From Alkaliphilus oremlandii OhILAs (GTDB taxonomy: Bacteria; Bacillota; Clostridia; Peptostreptococcales; Natronincolaceae), in NCBI RefSeq assembly GCF_000018325.1, contig NC_009922.1, positions 1,736,001 through 1,800,000 on the forward strand: a stretch of 64,000 nt of DNA, written 5' to 3'. The position numbers and the translations under genes were made by a program. Position 1 is the stretch's first letter. Each line of letters opens with the position of its first letter. Of the stretch, positions 23,014 through 32,141 are shown piece after piece. The notes below the pieces were generated by a model. The model was given only the letters and a program-made list of their open reading frames with translations, was not told the DNA's origin and searched no databases.

Positions 23014-24678
23014 TTAAACTTCCATTATCACTGGCAAAATCATTGGTCGACGCTTGGTTTTTTCATATAGGAAATCTTTTAAGCTATCTCTAATGGAACT
23101 CTTTAATAAAGACCATTCTCTAATATTTTGTTGTTCGCAGCCATCTAGAACACTCTTCACAACTTTTCTCGCTTCATCAATTAAGTCTTCAGACTCTCTT
23201 ACGTAAACAAATCCTCTCGAAATAATATCTAGCCCTGCAGCAATCTTACCGTTCTCCTTAGCAATAGTAACTACAACTACCATTAAACCATCTTCTGCTA
23301 AATGTTTTCTATCTCTTAAAACGATATTTCCTACGTCACCTACGCCCAATCCATCTACTAAGATTTTGCCCGATTGAACGCTACCATTTATTTTTCCATA
23401 GTCACTACCAAATTCAAATACTGTACCATTTTGTCCAATAAATATATTTTCCTTTGGCATACCTAGACTTTCAGCCAGCTTTGCGTGTTGTTTTAAATGT
23501 TTGTACTCTCCATGAACAGGAATAAAGTACTTTGGTTTTACCAACCTATGCATTAGCTTTAATTCCTCTTGGCAAGCATGTCCAGAAACATGGACATCCT
23601 CAAAGCTTTCATAAATTACTTCTGCACCCTTCTCAAATAATTGATTGATTACACGAGTAATGGACTTTTCATTTCCTGGAATTGGACTTGATGAGAATAC
23701 AACTAAATCTCCCTGCTGAATGTTTAGTTTTCTGTGTTCAGAGCTTGCCATTCTGGATAAGGCCGCCATAGGCTCTCCTTGGCTTCCAGTAGTTAGAATA
23801 GTAATTCTGTTATCATCATACTGATCCATATCATTGACATCAATAATTAATCCTTCTGGAACATTCAGAACACCTAAATCCTGAGCAACTGCAATTACAT
23901 TGACCATACTACGTCCGGATACAACAACTTTCCTATCATAATTATAGGCAGCGTCTAAAACCTGTTGTACCCTATGAACGTTAGATGCAAATGTAGCAAC
24001 AATAATACGATTCTCAGCATTTCTAAAAATATTCTCAAATGTTGCACCTACATTACTTTCAGACATTGTATACCCCGGTCTTTCCACATTGGTACTATCT
24101 GCCATCATCACTAAAACGCCTTTTTTACCCAATTCAGCAATGCGATGCAGATCAATGACTTGTCCGTCAATCGGTGTATAGTCTATTTTAAAATCTCCAG
24201 TGTGAAATATTACACCTAAAGAAGTGTGTAACGCTATAGCGCATGAGTCCGGCATACTATGGCTAGTTCTAATAAACTCTACTTCAAATTCTCCTAGCTG
24301 AACCATTTGACCAACATCTACTTTCTGTAGCTGAATATCACTTAATTTATGCTCTTTTATTTTGATCTCTACTAATCCTAGCGTTAGTCTTGTACCATAT
24401 ACCGGTACGTTTAGTTTCTTAAGAACATAGGGTAATGCACCTATATGATCCTCATGTCCATGAGTGAGCACGATCCCCTTTACCTTGTCTTTATTCTTAA
24501 TCAGATATGTGATATCTGGAATCACAATGTCGATCCCTAGCATATCGTCTTCTGGAAAGCTTAATCCACAATCAATGATGATGATATCATCTTTATATTC
24601 AAAAGCGGTCATATTCCTTCCAATTTCGCTTAATCCCCCTAAAGGAATTATTTTAATTTTTTCTGCTTTTTTAGCCAA
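23014..24678 (-). CDS. rnj: Ribonuclease J
   Basis: A 554-residue metallo-beta-lactamase/beta-CASP nuclease with 5' exonuclease and endonuclease activity in mRNA decay and rRNA maturation. The metal site is LTHGHEDHIGALPY (about 73-86), with further ligands in TSHSMPDSCA and HTGDFK. The beta-CASP part has FASNVHRVQQ, TTGSQGEP and HVSGHACQEE; HGEYKHL near 375 matches RNase J. The C-terminal dimer domain is complete. The start ATG follows AGGAGAGATA. It is a single-gene unit with its own terminator. Confidence 0.95.
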   Translation of the reverse strand: MAKKAEKIKIIPLGGLSEIGRNMTAFEYKDDIIIIDCGLSFPEDDMLGIDIVIPDITYLIKNKDKVKGIVLTHGHEDHIGALPYVLKKLNVPVYGTRLTLGLVEIKIKEHKLSDIQLQKVDVGQMVQLGEFEVEFIRTSHSMPDSCAIALHTSLGVIFHTGDFKIDYTPIDGQVIDLHRIAELGKKGVLVMMADSTNVERPGYTMSESNVGATFENIFRNAENRIIVATFASNVHRVQQVLDAAYNYDRKVVVSGRSMVNVIAVAQDLGVLNVPEGLIIDVNDMDQYDDNRITILTTGSQGEPMAALSRMASSEHRKLNIQQGDLVVFSSSPIPGNEKSITRVINQLFEKGAEVIYESFEDVHVSGHACQEELKLMHRLVKPKYFIPVHGEYKHLKQHAKLAESLGMPKENIFIGQNGTVFEFGSDYGKINGSVQSGKILVDGLGVGDVGNIVLRDRKHLAEDGLMVVVVTIAKENGKIAAGLDIISRGFVYVRESEDLIDEARKVVKSVLDGCEQQNIREWSLLKSSIRDSLKDFLYEKTKRRPMILPVIMEV

Positions 24679-24964
24679 TATTATCTCTCCTTTTGTCTTA
24701 CCTTTTCTCCCGTTTATTATTTATATATTAATACCAGTAGTATTAAGTATCCGAACTTATTTTTCATAATATATTCTACCATATATTTAATTTATATAGA
24801 ATCCTTATTCTTAAATAAGAATTTATTTGCGTATTTAAAATTTGGATCACATAACTTACTTGTTACCTATATATTCTCCTAAAAAACATAAAATTATATT
24901 AAAAATCAAATAAAATTTGTATTAATCTTCCCGTAAAAATAGTCTTGCAGAAAGTTCTGCAAGA
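24679..24964. other. Intergenic region upstream of RNase J
   Basis: AT-rich, no gene. The right end holds the Fur terminator; the left part presumably contains the RNase J promoter, though I do not see a good consensus. Confidence 0.4.
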
Positions 24965-24966
24965 CT
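24941..24966 (-). terminator. Perfect 12-bp hairpin at the Fur stop codon
   Basis: AGTCTTGCAGAA and TTCTGCAAGACT flank a 2-base loop and include the stop codon at 24965-24967. A short T run follows. Confidence 0.65.
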
Positions 24967-25399
24967 ATTTGCATTTAGAACATATGCCATAAAATTTAAC
25001 AGAATGGTCCTTTATCACAAAGTGATGCTTCCTTTCAATCTCATCTTCCAAAGTCTCCAATAAATCCAATTCTACCTCGATTACATCATTGCATTTCTGA
25101 CAAATTAAATGGTGATGTTGGTGATCATTTTCATTCGTATTCAATTCGTAACGGATACATCCGTCATCTAAATTTAATTTAGATAGAATTGACATTTCAT
25201 CTAACAATTGAAGCGTTCTATATACTGTGGCAAGGCCTATCTCCGGACATTTTTCCTTAACCAAGTCATAAATTTCTTCTGTATTTAAATGCTTTCCCTG
25301 ATTCTCAATAATGGTGTCTAATGTAGCTCTCCGTTGAGGCGTTAGCTTGTATCCTTTATCCTTTAAATTTTCTTTAAGGGAATCAATTAGATTTTCCAT
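24965..25399 (-). CDS. fur: Fur-family metalloregulator
   Basis: A 144-residue regulator. The winged helix has YKLTPQRRATLDTIIENQGK and EIGLATVYRTLQLL (recognition helix). The dimer domain has the metal ligands NENDHQHHHLICQKCNDVIE and KHHFVIKDHSVKFYGICSKC, so both the His-rich sensing site and the structural Cys site are present. The Met at 25399 is chosen because GAAGGTG precedes it. Fur, PerR and Zur cannot be separated safely from the sequence; Fur is my first choice. Confidence 0.85.
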   Translation of the reverse strand: MENLIDSLKENLKDKGYKLTPQRRATLDTIIENQGKHLNTEEIYDLVKEKCPEIGLATVYRTLQLLDEMSILSKLNLDDGCIRYELNTNENDHQHHHLICQKCNDVIEVELDLLETLEDEIERKHHFVIKDHSVKFYGICSKCK

Positions 25400-25494
25400 T
25401 CCATCACCTTCATTTCTCAAATAATAATGCTTTTCAAATAATATTATAGTAAAATTTTTCTGATTTGTCAATGATTTATTGTATCCTCAAATAG

Positions 25495-25520
25495 AAAATG
25501 GACTATAATAGTCCATTTTT
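25495..25520 (-). terminator. Terminator after DUF1292 gene
   Basis: AAATGGACTA and TAGTCCATTT pair across a short loop, with T runs on both strands, 6 bases from the stop at 25526. Confidence 0.75.
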
Positions 25521-25525
25521 TATAC

Positions 25526-25822
25526 TTACATTTCTTCATCCATTAATGTTTCATATGCTGCTACTACATTATCATATTCTTCATCATCTTCTATTGTCAC
25601 TAATGAGTATTCGTCTTCATTTTCATATACAATTTTAAATACATAAGCATCTTCGTCTTCATCAGAATCTACAGGAGCTAAAATCGCATATTCATTTCCT
25701 TCTACTTCAAGAGTCATAATTACCTCAAAATCTTGCTCTTTACCTTCTTCATCTAAAAGTGTTATAATGTCGTCTCTTTCTTCCATATCAAAATTCTCCT
25801 CTCTAATGGCTATTGTTACCAT
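25526..25822 (-). CDS. yrzB: DUF1292 family protein (YrzB-like)
   Basis: A 98-residue, very acidic protein with the DUF1292 pattern: ITLLDEEGKEQDFEVIMTLE, EYAILAPVDSDED, AYVFKIVYEN and TIEDDEEYDNV. The family lies between ruvX and fur-like genes in many Firmicutes, as here. The function is unknown. It probably belongs to one transcription unit with ruvX and the upstream genes. Confidence 0.88.
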   Translation of the reverse strand: MVTIAIREENFDMEERDDIITLLDEEGKEQDFEVIMTLEVEGNEYAILAPVDSDEDEDAYVFKIVYENEDEYSLVTIEDDEEYDNVVAAYETLMDEEM

Positions 25823-25875
25823 AGTTGTATTATATACTATTCCTGTATAAAAAAATACTCTTTATTTAAATTATA

Positions 25876-26295
25876 TTATCTGCTTGCGCTATCTAAATAA
25901 CCCTGTAATATATACACCGCAGCCATCTTATCAATAACTTCTTTTCTCTTTTTTCTACTGACATCTGCTTCGATTAAAGAACGTTCAGCAGCGACTGTCG
26001 TTAGCCTCTCATCCCATAGAACAATCTCGACATCTTTAAATCTACCCTTTAATCGTTCGTTAAATTCTAGTACCTTTTCACCTTGTGGGCCTATGGTCCC
26101 ATTCATATTCTTCGGTAGACCAACAACAATCTTATTGATATCGTGCTCTTTGATAATCACTTCTAATCGCTGTAAATCCTTTTTAATTCCAATTCTCTGA
26201 ATTGTTTCTAGACCTTGGGCCGTCCATCCAAATAGATCGCTGATAGCAACACCTATAGTCTTATCTCCTACATCTAACCCCATACTTCTCGGCAT
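25876..26295 (-). CDS. ruvX: Putative Holliday junction resolvase/pre-16S rRNA nuclease RuvX (YqgF)
   Basis: A 139-residue RNase H-fold nuclease. The start MPRSMGLDVGDKTIGVAIS is chosen from the GGAGGAG site; the first Asp lies in GLDVGDKTIG. VGLPKNMNGTIGPQGEKV is the family signature, and DERLTTVAAERSL plus DKMAAVYILQGYL complete the active site. YqgF proteins act in 16S rRNA 5' maturation and were proposed as Holliday junction resolvases. The alaS-ireB-...-ruvX-DUF1292 order is conserved in Firmicutes, apart from the membrane gene inserted here. Confidence 0.92.
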   Translation of the reverse strand: MPRSMGLDVGDKTIGVAISDLFGWTAQGLETIQRIGIKKDLQRLEVIIKEHDINKIVVGLPKNMNGTIGPQGEKVLEFNERLKGRFKDVEIVLWDERLTTVAAERSLIEADVSRKKRKEVIDKMAAVYILQGYLDSASR

Positions 26296-26343
26296 CCATG
26301 CTCCTCCTAACATCTTTTCAAAATTGCAATTTCTTCTATCTGT

Positions 26344-28512
26344 TCAAGACAAATCATCAATAATTAAATACAAAATACTAGAAGTGAGGAATATAATACT
26401 AGTGGCCGCAGCAACAATACCTGAATCGTTTACAGAAAAACCAACAATACAAGCAACAATAATTCCTGTCCAACCGATCCCTACCTTGCTATACTTTGAT
26501 GACATATTTTTTATATGACCAATGGGTCTATATAGAAGCATTCCTAAAATAACAATAGCACTGATCAGTACCTTGCTCCAAACAGTTATGCCGATTAATC
26601 TTAAGTTCATTGAAATTTTTCGCATGATAATTTGGTATACTACAATGGGACCGCCAGCAGTGATTTGTTTAATAGCACCAGCTAAATGCGTTGGACTGTC
26701 TGAAATAAACAGATCAATGCCAGCCATAATTGCAACTGCCCCAACGATGCCCAAAGCAGTATATATTATTTTCTTTATATCCATACGTGCTCCCGATAGA
26801 CGAATGGATACAAATATAAAAGCTGCTACTGCGGTTATGGTTCCACCTACATTTGCACCTAGGCTAGGGAGCCCAATGACTAGCACAACGAATATATAAA
26901 ATAGGATGGTGCCATATATGTTCACTGCGTATTTTTCTATCAACACTGTCGTAAAAATAATCGTAGCACCAATCAATATACCCATATACTCATTACCGAT
27001 GCCGTAATACCTTGCGCCTATGATTGGATCATAGCCCAGGAGGGAGTTCTTAATTAGATTTTGTCCCGTAACGATATCTACAATTAAGGCAAATACCAAT
27101 AAAGCAGTAATACTTAGCAGTGTGTTCAGCGTATGGTTTTTAGTAAATCTATTCATTAATAATACGATACAAGTAGTGATGCCCACAAGTAGTAAATATG
27201 TAATTTCAACACTAGTCACACCAAAAACTGGCATGATCAATAAGGTCAATGGAACCACCATATTCCCTGCCAATGCGAATAATATATACTGATACCAATG
27301 GGGAGACAGTTTTTTTCTCACCATTATAAAAATAAAAGCAACGATAGAGATCAGGATTTCATATATTGCAAAACTATATAAAACGCGTGCTCTCTGTACG
27401 GAAGTATTGACTACTCTCAGATTCACATTTTTTATGTAATCCCAAGCATCTTCTTTTGGAATACTCTTTAATACTGTGCCTGTCATGTGATCGGAGGAGA
27501 GATCAAAATAAGATAGAACTGTTTGTCCAATGTCTACATTTCCTACAATTCCTTCCCTTTTTGTGGTATCTGAATATAGAACTTTTTCACCAAGCTTACC
27601 ATCATAAATAATTAACGGCGTCAACCTTTCCCCTCTATTGATGGCCGCACTGGAAGGATACGGCGTTGTGATCAAAATTTTAGGAGAATCCTCTTTTAAA
27701 TCCTTAGCTATTTTACCAATAAAATCATCAATTTCCACTAGAAGTTCTCTTCTATATTCCTCATACACTTCAGAATACACATTTTCTTTGTATCTTTCTA
27801 ATCGCGCAATATCACCTAGTTCGATTACAATGAAATCAGATGCTGCGTATAGTTCTCGAAGTCTCTCTGATAATATAGAATAATTTGTTTTGATTCCAAA
27901 GGGTCTCGTAATATCTTCTTCTATTAATTCATCGCTTATATCACCATAATCTATGTAGCCTTTGGAATCCATTGCAATTAATGCAGCTGGTGTCAGCTGC
28001 ACATCGTGGGCATTCATATTCCCTAGTACAGCTGTCTTATATCCATTCTCTCTTAAAACATTGCCTAGTTCACCTGGTATTGCACCATATTCACCCTTTT
28101 TATTTTGTTCTATTAACTTTCCAATGTCTATGCTAACAATACCACTTTCCGGAATTTTGCTACCGGTGCGTCTTTCATAAATTGCTCTAATTTCATCATC
28201 AACTTTGTAAAATAAGGACGTGGATTGTGAGACTTCCGACCTTACACCCCAGCCTAATGTTGCATAGGATTTAAACTCATTATTGGATCCAGATGCCTTG
28301 GTATTCATCAATGCAACAGAGCTTTCTTGCATCAGCTCTTTCAGACGAGGCATTTGATCTAAATCCTGCACTTCAATTCGATTTAATACAAATAGAACAA
28401 CTTTCATTTTTTTTGATAAATCTGTGCGATTATTTTCTCCATAAGACACAAAGCTACTGACGATTATCCATACCATCAGTATCGATACAAAACGGATTGG
28501 CCTTATATTCAA
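26344..28512 (-). CDS. Alkaline phosphatase-fold/polytopic membrane fusion protein
   Basis: A 722-residue protein. After a signal anchor (about 5-25), residues 30-360 look like an extracytoplasmic alkaline phosphatase-superfamily fold (KVVLFVLNRIE at the start, ADFIVIELGDIARLE, ILITTPYPSSAAINRG, then NVDIGQTVLSYFDL), but the usual metal-ligand Asp/His sets are largely absent. Residues 380-720 contain about ten hydrophobic segments, with a conserved-looking GYDPIIGARYYGIGNEYMGI in the middle. I do not recognise a named family. It sits between ruvX and ireB, where most Firmicutes have nothing. It could act on an envelope lipid or polymer; that is a guess from architecture. Confidence 0.55.
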   Translation of the reverse strand: MNIRPIRFVSILMVWIIVSSFVSYGENNRTDLSKKMKVVLFVLNRIEVQDLDQMPRLKELMQESSVALMNTKASGSNNEFKSYATLGWGVRSEVSQSTSLFYKVDDEIRAIYERRTGSKIPESGIVSIDIGKLIEQNKKGEYGAIPGELGNVLRENGYKTAVLGNMNAHDVQLTPAALIAMDSKGYIDYGDISDELIEEDITRPFGIKTNYSILSERLRELYAASDFIVIELGDIARLERYKENVYSEVYEEYRRELLVEIDDFIGKIAKDLKEDSPKILITTPYPSSAAINRGERLTPLIIYDGKLGEKVLYSDTTKREGIVGNVDIGQTVLSYFDLSSDHMTGTVLKSIPKEDAWDYIKNVNLRVVNTSVQRARVLYSFAIYEILISIVAFIFIMVRKKLSPHWYQYILFALAGNMVVPLTLLIMPVFGVTSVEITYLLLVGITTCIVLLMNRFTKNHTLNTLLSITALLVFALIVDIVTGQNLIKNSLLGYDPIIGARYYGIGNEYMGILIGATIIFTTVLIEKYAVNIYGTILFYIFVVLVIGLPSLGANVGGTITAVAAFIFVSIRLSGARMDIKKIIYTALGIVGAVAIMAGIDLFISDSPTHLAGAIKQITAGGPIVVYQIIMRKISMNLRLIGITVWSKVLISAIVILGMLLYRPIGHIKNMSSKYSKVGIGWTGIIVACIVGFSVNDSGIVAAATSIIFLTSSILYLIIDDLS

Positions 28513-28523
28513 TTCATAATCAC

Positions 28524-28781
28524 CTATTTCGTGTTTAAATATGACTTCAGTAATTCCTCTAGAAGCTCATCTCTCTCTATTTGTCTGATTAATGATCGTG
28601 CATTGTTATGACTTGTAATATATGTCGGATCTCCGGATAAAATATACCCAACAAATTGATTGGTAGGATTATATCCTTTTTCTTCTAAGGATTGATATAC
28701 CGTAAAGATGATCTCTCGAGCTTTTTTCTCCTTATCCTTATCTAAGTCAAATTTCATTGTAAAATTTAAATTATCAGTCAT
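28524..28781 (-). CDS. ireB: IreB family regulatory phosphoprotein
   Basis: An 85-residue protein equal to YrzL/IreB (formerly UPF0297). Motifs are YNPTNQFVGYILSGDPTYIT and ARSLIRQIERDELLEELL. In Enterococcus, IreB is phosphorylated by the PASTA kinase IreK and modulates cephalosporin resistance. It follows alaS in the conserved alaS-ireB-ruvX order and starts the gene group reaching to DUF1292. Confidence 0.93.
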   Translation of the reverse strand: MTDNLNFTMKFDLDKDKEKKAREIIFTVYQSLEEKGYNPTNQFVGYILSGDPTYITSHNNARSLIRQIERDELLEELLKSYLNTK

Positions 28782-29085
28782 GATGATTCCCCTTCCTAAT
28801 TATTCTAATAATATTCTATCATATTATACCCCCTTACTGTAAGTAGTATCAAATTTACAATTCGGTTACAGATACATCTTCTCTATCCGATGGAGTGCAC
28901 AGTTTATCATAGAAGTATTATAGACATATATCTTAAAAATATTTCCTAGAAAGAAAAAATATATAATTTGAGTGATACAATTCAAAAGGCAACCAGAGTA
29001 TCCGATTGCCTTTGATTATGAAAAAAATGCTTTCAAGTTTTAGTCCATTTACAATTTCCCACTGCCTTAATGAATGTGGTACCTC
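28782..29085. other. Intergenic region between alaS and ireB
   Basis: No gene. It holds the alaS terminator at 28984-29013 and presumably the ireB promoter, which I cannot place with confidence. Confidence 0.5.
28984..29013 (-). terminator. alaS terminator
   Basis: AAAGGCAATC and GGTTGCCTTT pair on the minus strand and are followed by TTGAATTGT. It lies about 70 bases after the alaS stop. Confidence 0.65.
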
Positions 29086-31728
29086 TTATTGATTCAGTTG
29101 ATTAACTAATATTTCTTTTACAGTATCTAAAGCTTCTTGGATTTTCTGTGGATTTTTTCCACCTGCTTGCGCCATATCCGGTCTTCCACCACCGCCACCG
29201 CCAGCAATTTTAGCCGCCTCTTTCACTAGATTACCAGCATGAACACCTTTTGAGACAGCATCTTTCGTAGCCATAGCAACAAAGTTAACCTTATCCTGAT
29301 TACTAGATCCTAGAACAATAACACCGGATCCTATTTTTTCTTTAAGAACATCGCCGATCTTTCTTAAATCGTCCATCTCCTGATTCTCTAGAACCTCAAC
29401 AACAACATTTATGCCACCAACCACTGTAGCTTTATCTAAAATATCTCCAGTAGAATTACTTGCAAGCTGACTCTTTAACTTGTTTATTTCTCTGTCTTTT
29501 TCTTTTGTCTCATGTACCAGATCTGCTACTCTCTCTACTACATTTTGAACCTGAGTCTTTAAGGTGTCTGCAATTTCCTGTATGGTTTTCTGATTCTTTT
29601 GTACATATTTGTAAGCTTCCATACCCGTAATCGCTTCGATTCTTCTTACACCAGCAGCGACGCCTGCTTCACTTAACATAATAAACATACCGATTTCACC
29701 GCTATTAGTTACATGTGTTCCACCGCATAGCTCTGTACTGTACTCTCCAACCTTTACAACCCTTACCACGTCGCCATATTTTTCTCCGAATAATGCTTGT
29801 GCACCAATCTTTTTTGCATCTTCTATAGAAGTTTCAAATGTTCTTACATCCAATGCCATTAGAATCTGTTGATTTACTTTCTCTTCAATTTGTGTTATTT
29901 GATCTTTCGTTAATCCTTCAAAGTGAGTAAAGTCAAACCGAAGTCTATCCGGTGTTACCAAAGAACCCGCTTGATGAACATGCTCTCCAACAATATCTCT
30001 CAATGCTTTGTGAAGTAAATGAGTTGCTGTGTGGTTTCGTGCGGTACTCATTCTCGTTACCATATCCACTTTTGCCTTTACTTCATCGCCAATCTTGATT
30101 GTTCCCTCTTCTACTCGAACCACATGGTGTACTTGATTGTGCGGACCTTTTTTAGTATCCAATACAGATAATCTTACAGCTTCATTATATAAAGTACCGA
30201 TATCACCTACCTGTCCTCCACCCTCTCCATAGAAAGCAGTCTCGTCCAATATCACAGTGGCTTCTTTACCCTTGTCACATTGCTCTACAACAGTGTCATT
30301 GCTTACAATGGCCAATACCTTTCCTTCCACTTCAAAGTTCGTATATCCTTTAAATGCTGTTTGAATCTCTTTATCTAAACCAGAGAAGATATCTTCCTTC
30401 CAGCCTTCAGTATCTGCACCGATTCTAGCATCTCTTGCTCTTTGTCTTTGCTTTTCCATCTCACTCTCAAAGCCAGTTTCATCTAGAGATAATCCTTTTT
30501 CTTCTAAGATTTCTTTTGTTAAATCAAAAGGAAATCCATAAGTATCATATAGTTTAAAAGCATTTACACCACTTAGTACAGTTTCCTTTAAGGTGACAAG
30601 CTCTTCAATATATTGATTTAAAATATCCATTCCTTGATCGATGGTTTCCATAAATCTTTCTTCTTCAACTTTAATAACTCGCTTGATGTAGTCCTTATTA
30701 TCAACGAGCTCCACATAGGTTTCTCCGTAATTGTCAGCAACTCTATCTACCAGCTCATATAAAAACGCTCGGTTCACGCCCAGTAGCTTTCCATGCCTTG
30801 CTGCTCTTCTCAATAATCTTCTTAAAACATAGCCTCTACCCTCATTACTTGGAAGAATTCCATCGCCAATCATTAAGGATATGGAACGAACATGATCCGT
30901 TATAATTCGAATTGAAACATCGGTTCTCTCATCTTTTTTATATTCAGAACTTGTAATTTTACATACGCTATTTAATATATCCTGCATGGTATCAATGTCA
31001 AATATAGAGTCTACACCTTGCATGATACACGCCATTCTTTCAAGTCCCATCCCTGTATCAATATTGGGATTTGGCAGAGGATGATAGTTTCCCTCTTCAT
31101 CTCGATCAAATTGAGTAAATACATGATTCCAAAACTCTACATATCGATCACACTCACAGCCTGGTTTGCATTCTTCACAGCCACAACCGTAATCCTCTCC
31201 ACGGTCAAAGTAAATTTCAGAGCAAGGACCACACGGACCTAGACCAATCTCCCAGAAGTTGTCCGCTTTTCCTAAGCGAACAATTCGTTCTTCCGGTAAG
31301 CCAATTTGTTTATTCCAAATTTCAAAGGCTTCATCATCATCCACATATACGGTTGCCCAAAGCTTATCCACCGGTAACTCTAGATTTTTTGTTACAAACT
31401 CCCATCCCCATGTCAAAGATTCTTTCTTAAAATAATCGCCGAAGGAGAAGTTTCCAAGCATTTCAAAAAAAGTCGCATGCCTTGCTGTTCTACCAACATT
31501 CTCAATATCTCCTGTACGAATGCATTTCTGACAAGTAGCCATTCTCTTTCCTGGCGGCTCCTCAAGCCCTGCAAAGTAAGGCTTGAGCGGTGCCATACCA
31601 GAGTTTATCAATAGTAAGCTCTTGTCCTTTTGCGGTACCAAAGGAGCACTTGGATGTATGATATGTTCTTTACTTCTGAAAAATTCTAAAAATTCTTTTC
31701 TGATTTCATTTACACCTAATTTTTTCAT
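29086..31728 (-). CDS. alaS: Alanyl-tRNA synthetase
   Basis: An 880-residue class II synthetase. The aminoacylation domain has INSGMAPLKPYF (motif 1 region), RHATFFEMLGNFSFGDYFK (motif 2) and GMGLERMA (motif 3). The editing domain has HTATHLLHKAL and the CGGTH metal motif (ELCGGTHVTNSGEIG). The C-Ala domain ends with GGGGGGRPDMAQAGG. It charges tRNA-Ala and clears mischarged Ser/Gly. Expression is controlled by the T-box leader just upstream. A cysteine-rich stretch (CGCEECKPGCEC, about 180) is seen in clostridial AlaRS. Confidence 0.96.
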   Translation of the reverse strand: MKKLGVNEIRKEFLEFFRSKEHIIHPSAPLVPQKDKSLLLINSGMAPLKPYFAGLEEPPGKRMATCQKCIRTGDIENVGRTARHATFFEMLGNFSFGDYFKKESLTWGWEFVTKNLELPVDKLWATVYVDDDEAFEIWNKQIGLPEERIVRLGKADNFWEIGLGPCGPCSEIYFDRGEDYGCGCEECKPGCECDRYVEFWNHVFTQFDRDEEGNYHPLPNPNIDTGMGLERMACIMQGVDSIFDIDTMQDILNSVCKITSSEYKKDERTDVSIRIITDHVRSISLMIGDGILPSNEGRGYVLRRLLRRAARHGKLLGVNRAFLYELVDRVADNYGETYVELVDNKDYIKRVIKVEEERFMETIDQGMDILNQYIEELVTLKETVLSGVNAFKLYDTYGFPFDLTKEILEEKGLSLDETGFESEMEKQRQRARDARIGADTEGWKEDIFSGLDKEIQTAFKGYTNFEVEGKVLAIVSNDTVVEQCDKGKEATVILDETAFYGEGGGQVGDIGTLYNEAVRLSVLDTKKGPHNQVHHVVRVEEGTIKIGDEVKAKVDMVTRMSTARNHTATHLLHKALRDIVGEHVHQAGSLVTPDRLRFDFTHFEGLTKDQITQIEEKVNQQILMALDVRTFETSIEDAKKIGAQALFGEKYGDVVRVVKVGEYSTELCGGTHVTNSGEIGMFIMLSEAGVAAGVRRIEAITGMEAYKYVQKNQKTIQEIADTLKTQVQNVVERVADLVHETKEKDREINKLKSQLASNSTGDILDKATVVGGINVVVEVLENQEMDDLRKIGDVLKEKIGSGVIVLGSSNQDKVNFVAMATKDAVSKGVHAGNLVKEAAKIAGGGGGGRPDMAQAGGKNPQKIQEALDTVKEILVNQLNQ

Positions 31729-31835
31729 AGTATTCCTCCTCTATTATAAATAAAAAAATAAAATTTGATCGTTCTCTCTCACAAACTTTATGACACATTT
31801 AATTTTAAACACTACTTAAATTTTCAAGTGCTTAA

Positions 31836-32085
31836 AATAAAAAAACTCCCATCCATACAATAATAAAACTGTAGGGACGAGAGTGTTCTCGCGGTACCAC
31901 CCTAATTATTGCTAAAATATAGCAATCACTCTAGGAATAAAGTATAACGGCTTTGCCGATAATCTCTACTGAAATTCAAGATTATTGTTCAGAGACTGCT
32001 TCCCATGGTATATCTAAAGGTTTTTCAGCCTAGAACCTTTTCTCTAGAAGAATCTATCCATAGTACTCCTTCTCATCATCACTTT
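31836..32085 (-). promoter_or_regulatory. T-box riboswitch leader for alaS
   Basis: The minus strand has the T-box core AGGGTGGTACCGCG at 31903-31890, followed by a terminator (ACTCTCGTCCCTACA / TGTATGGATGGGAGT, then seven T residues, to 31836). Upstream lies a stem I region with GAAGGAGTA and AGAG elements and a likely GCA alanine specifier at 31999-31997 within GGAAGCAGTCTC. Uncharged tRNA-Ala would pair with the T-box bulge and allow read-through into alaS. Confidence 0.92.
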
Positions 32086-32105
32086 TAACAATATATTTTA
32101 TATGC

Positions 32106-32134
32106 ATTATATATAACATAGTATATTTTGTCAA
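32106..32134 (-). promoter_or_regulatory. alaS promoter
   Basis: TTGACA (32134-32129), a 17-base spacer and TATAAT (32111-32106) on the minus strand, directly upstream of the T-box leader. Confidence 0.8.
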
Positions 32135-32141
32135 TATACAA

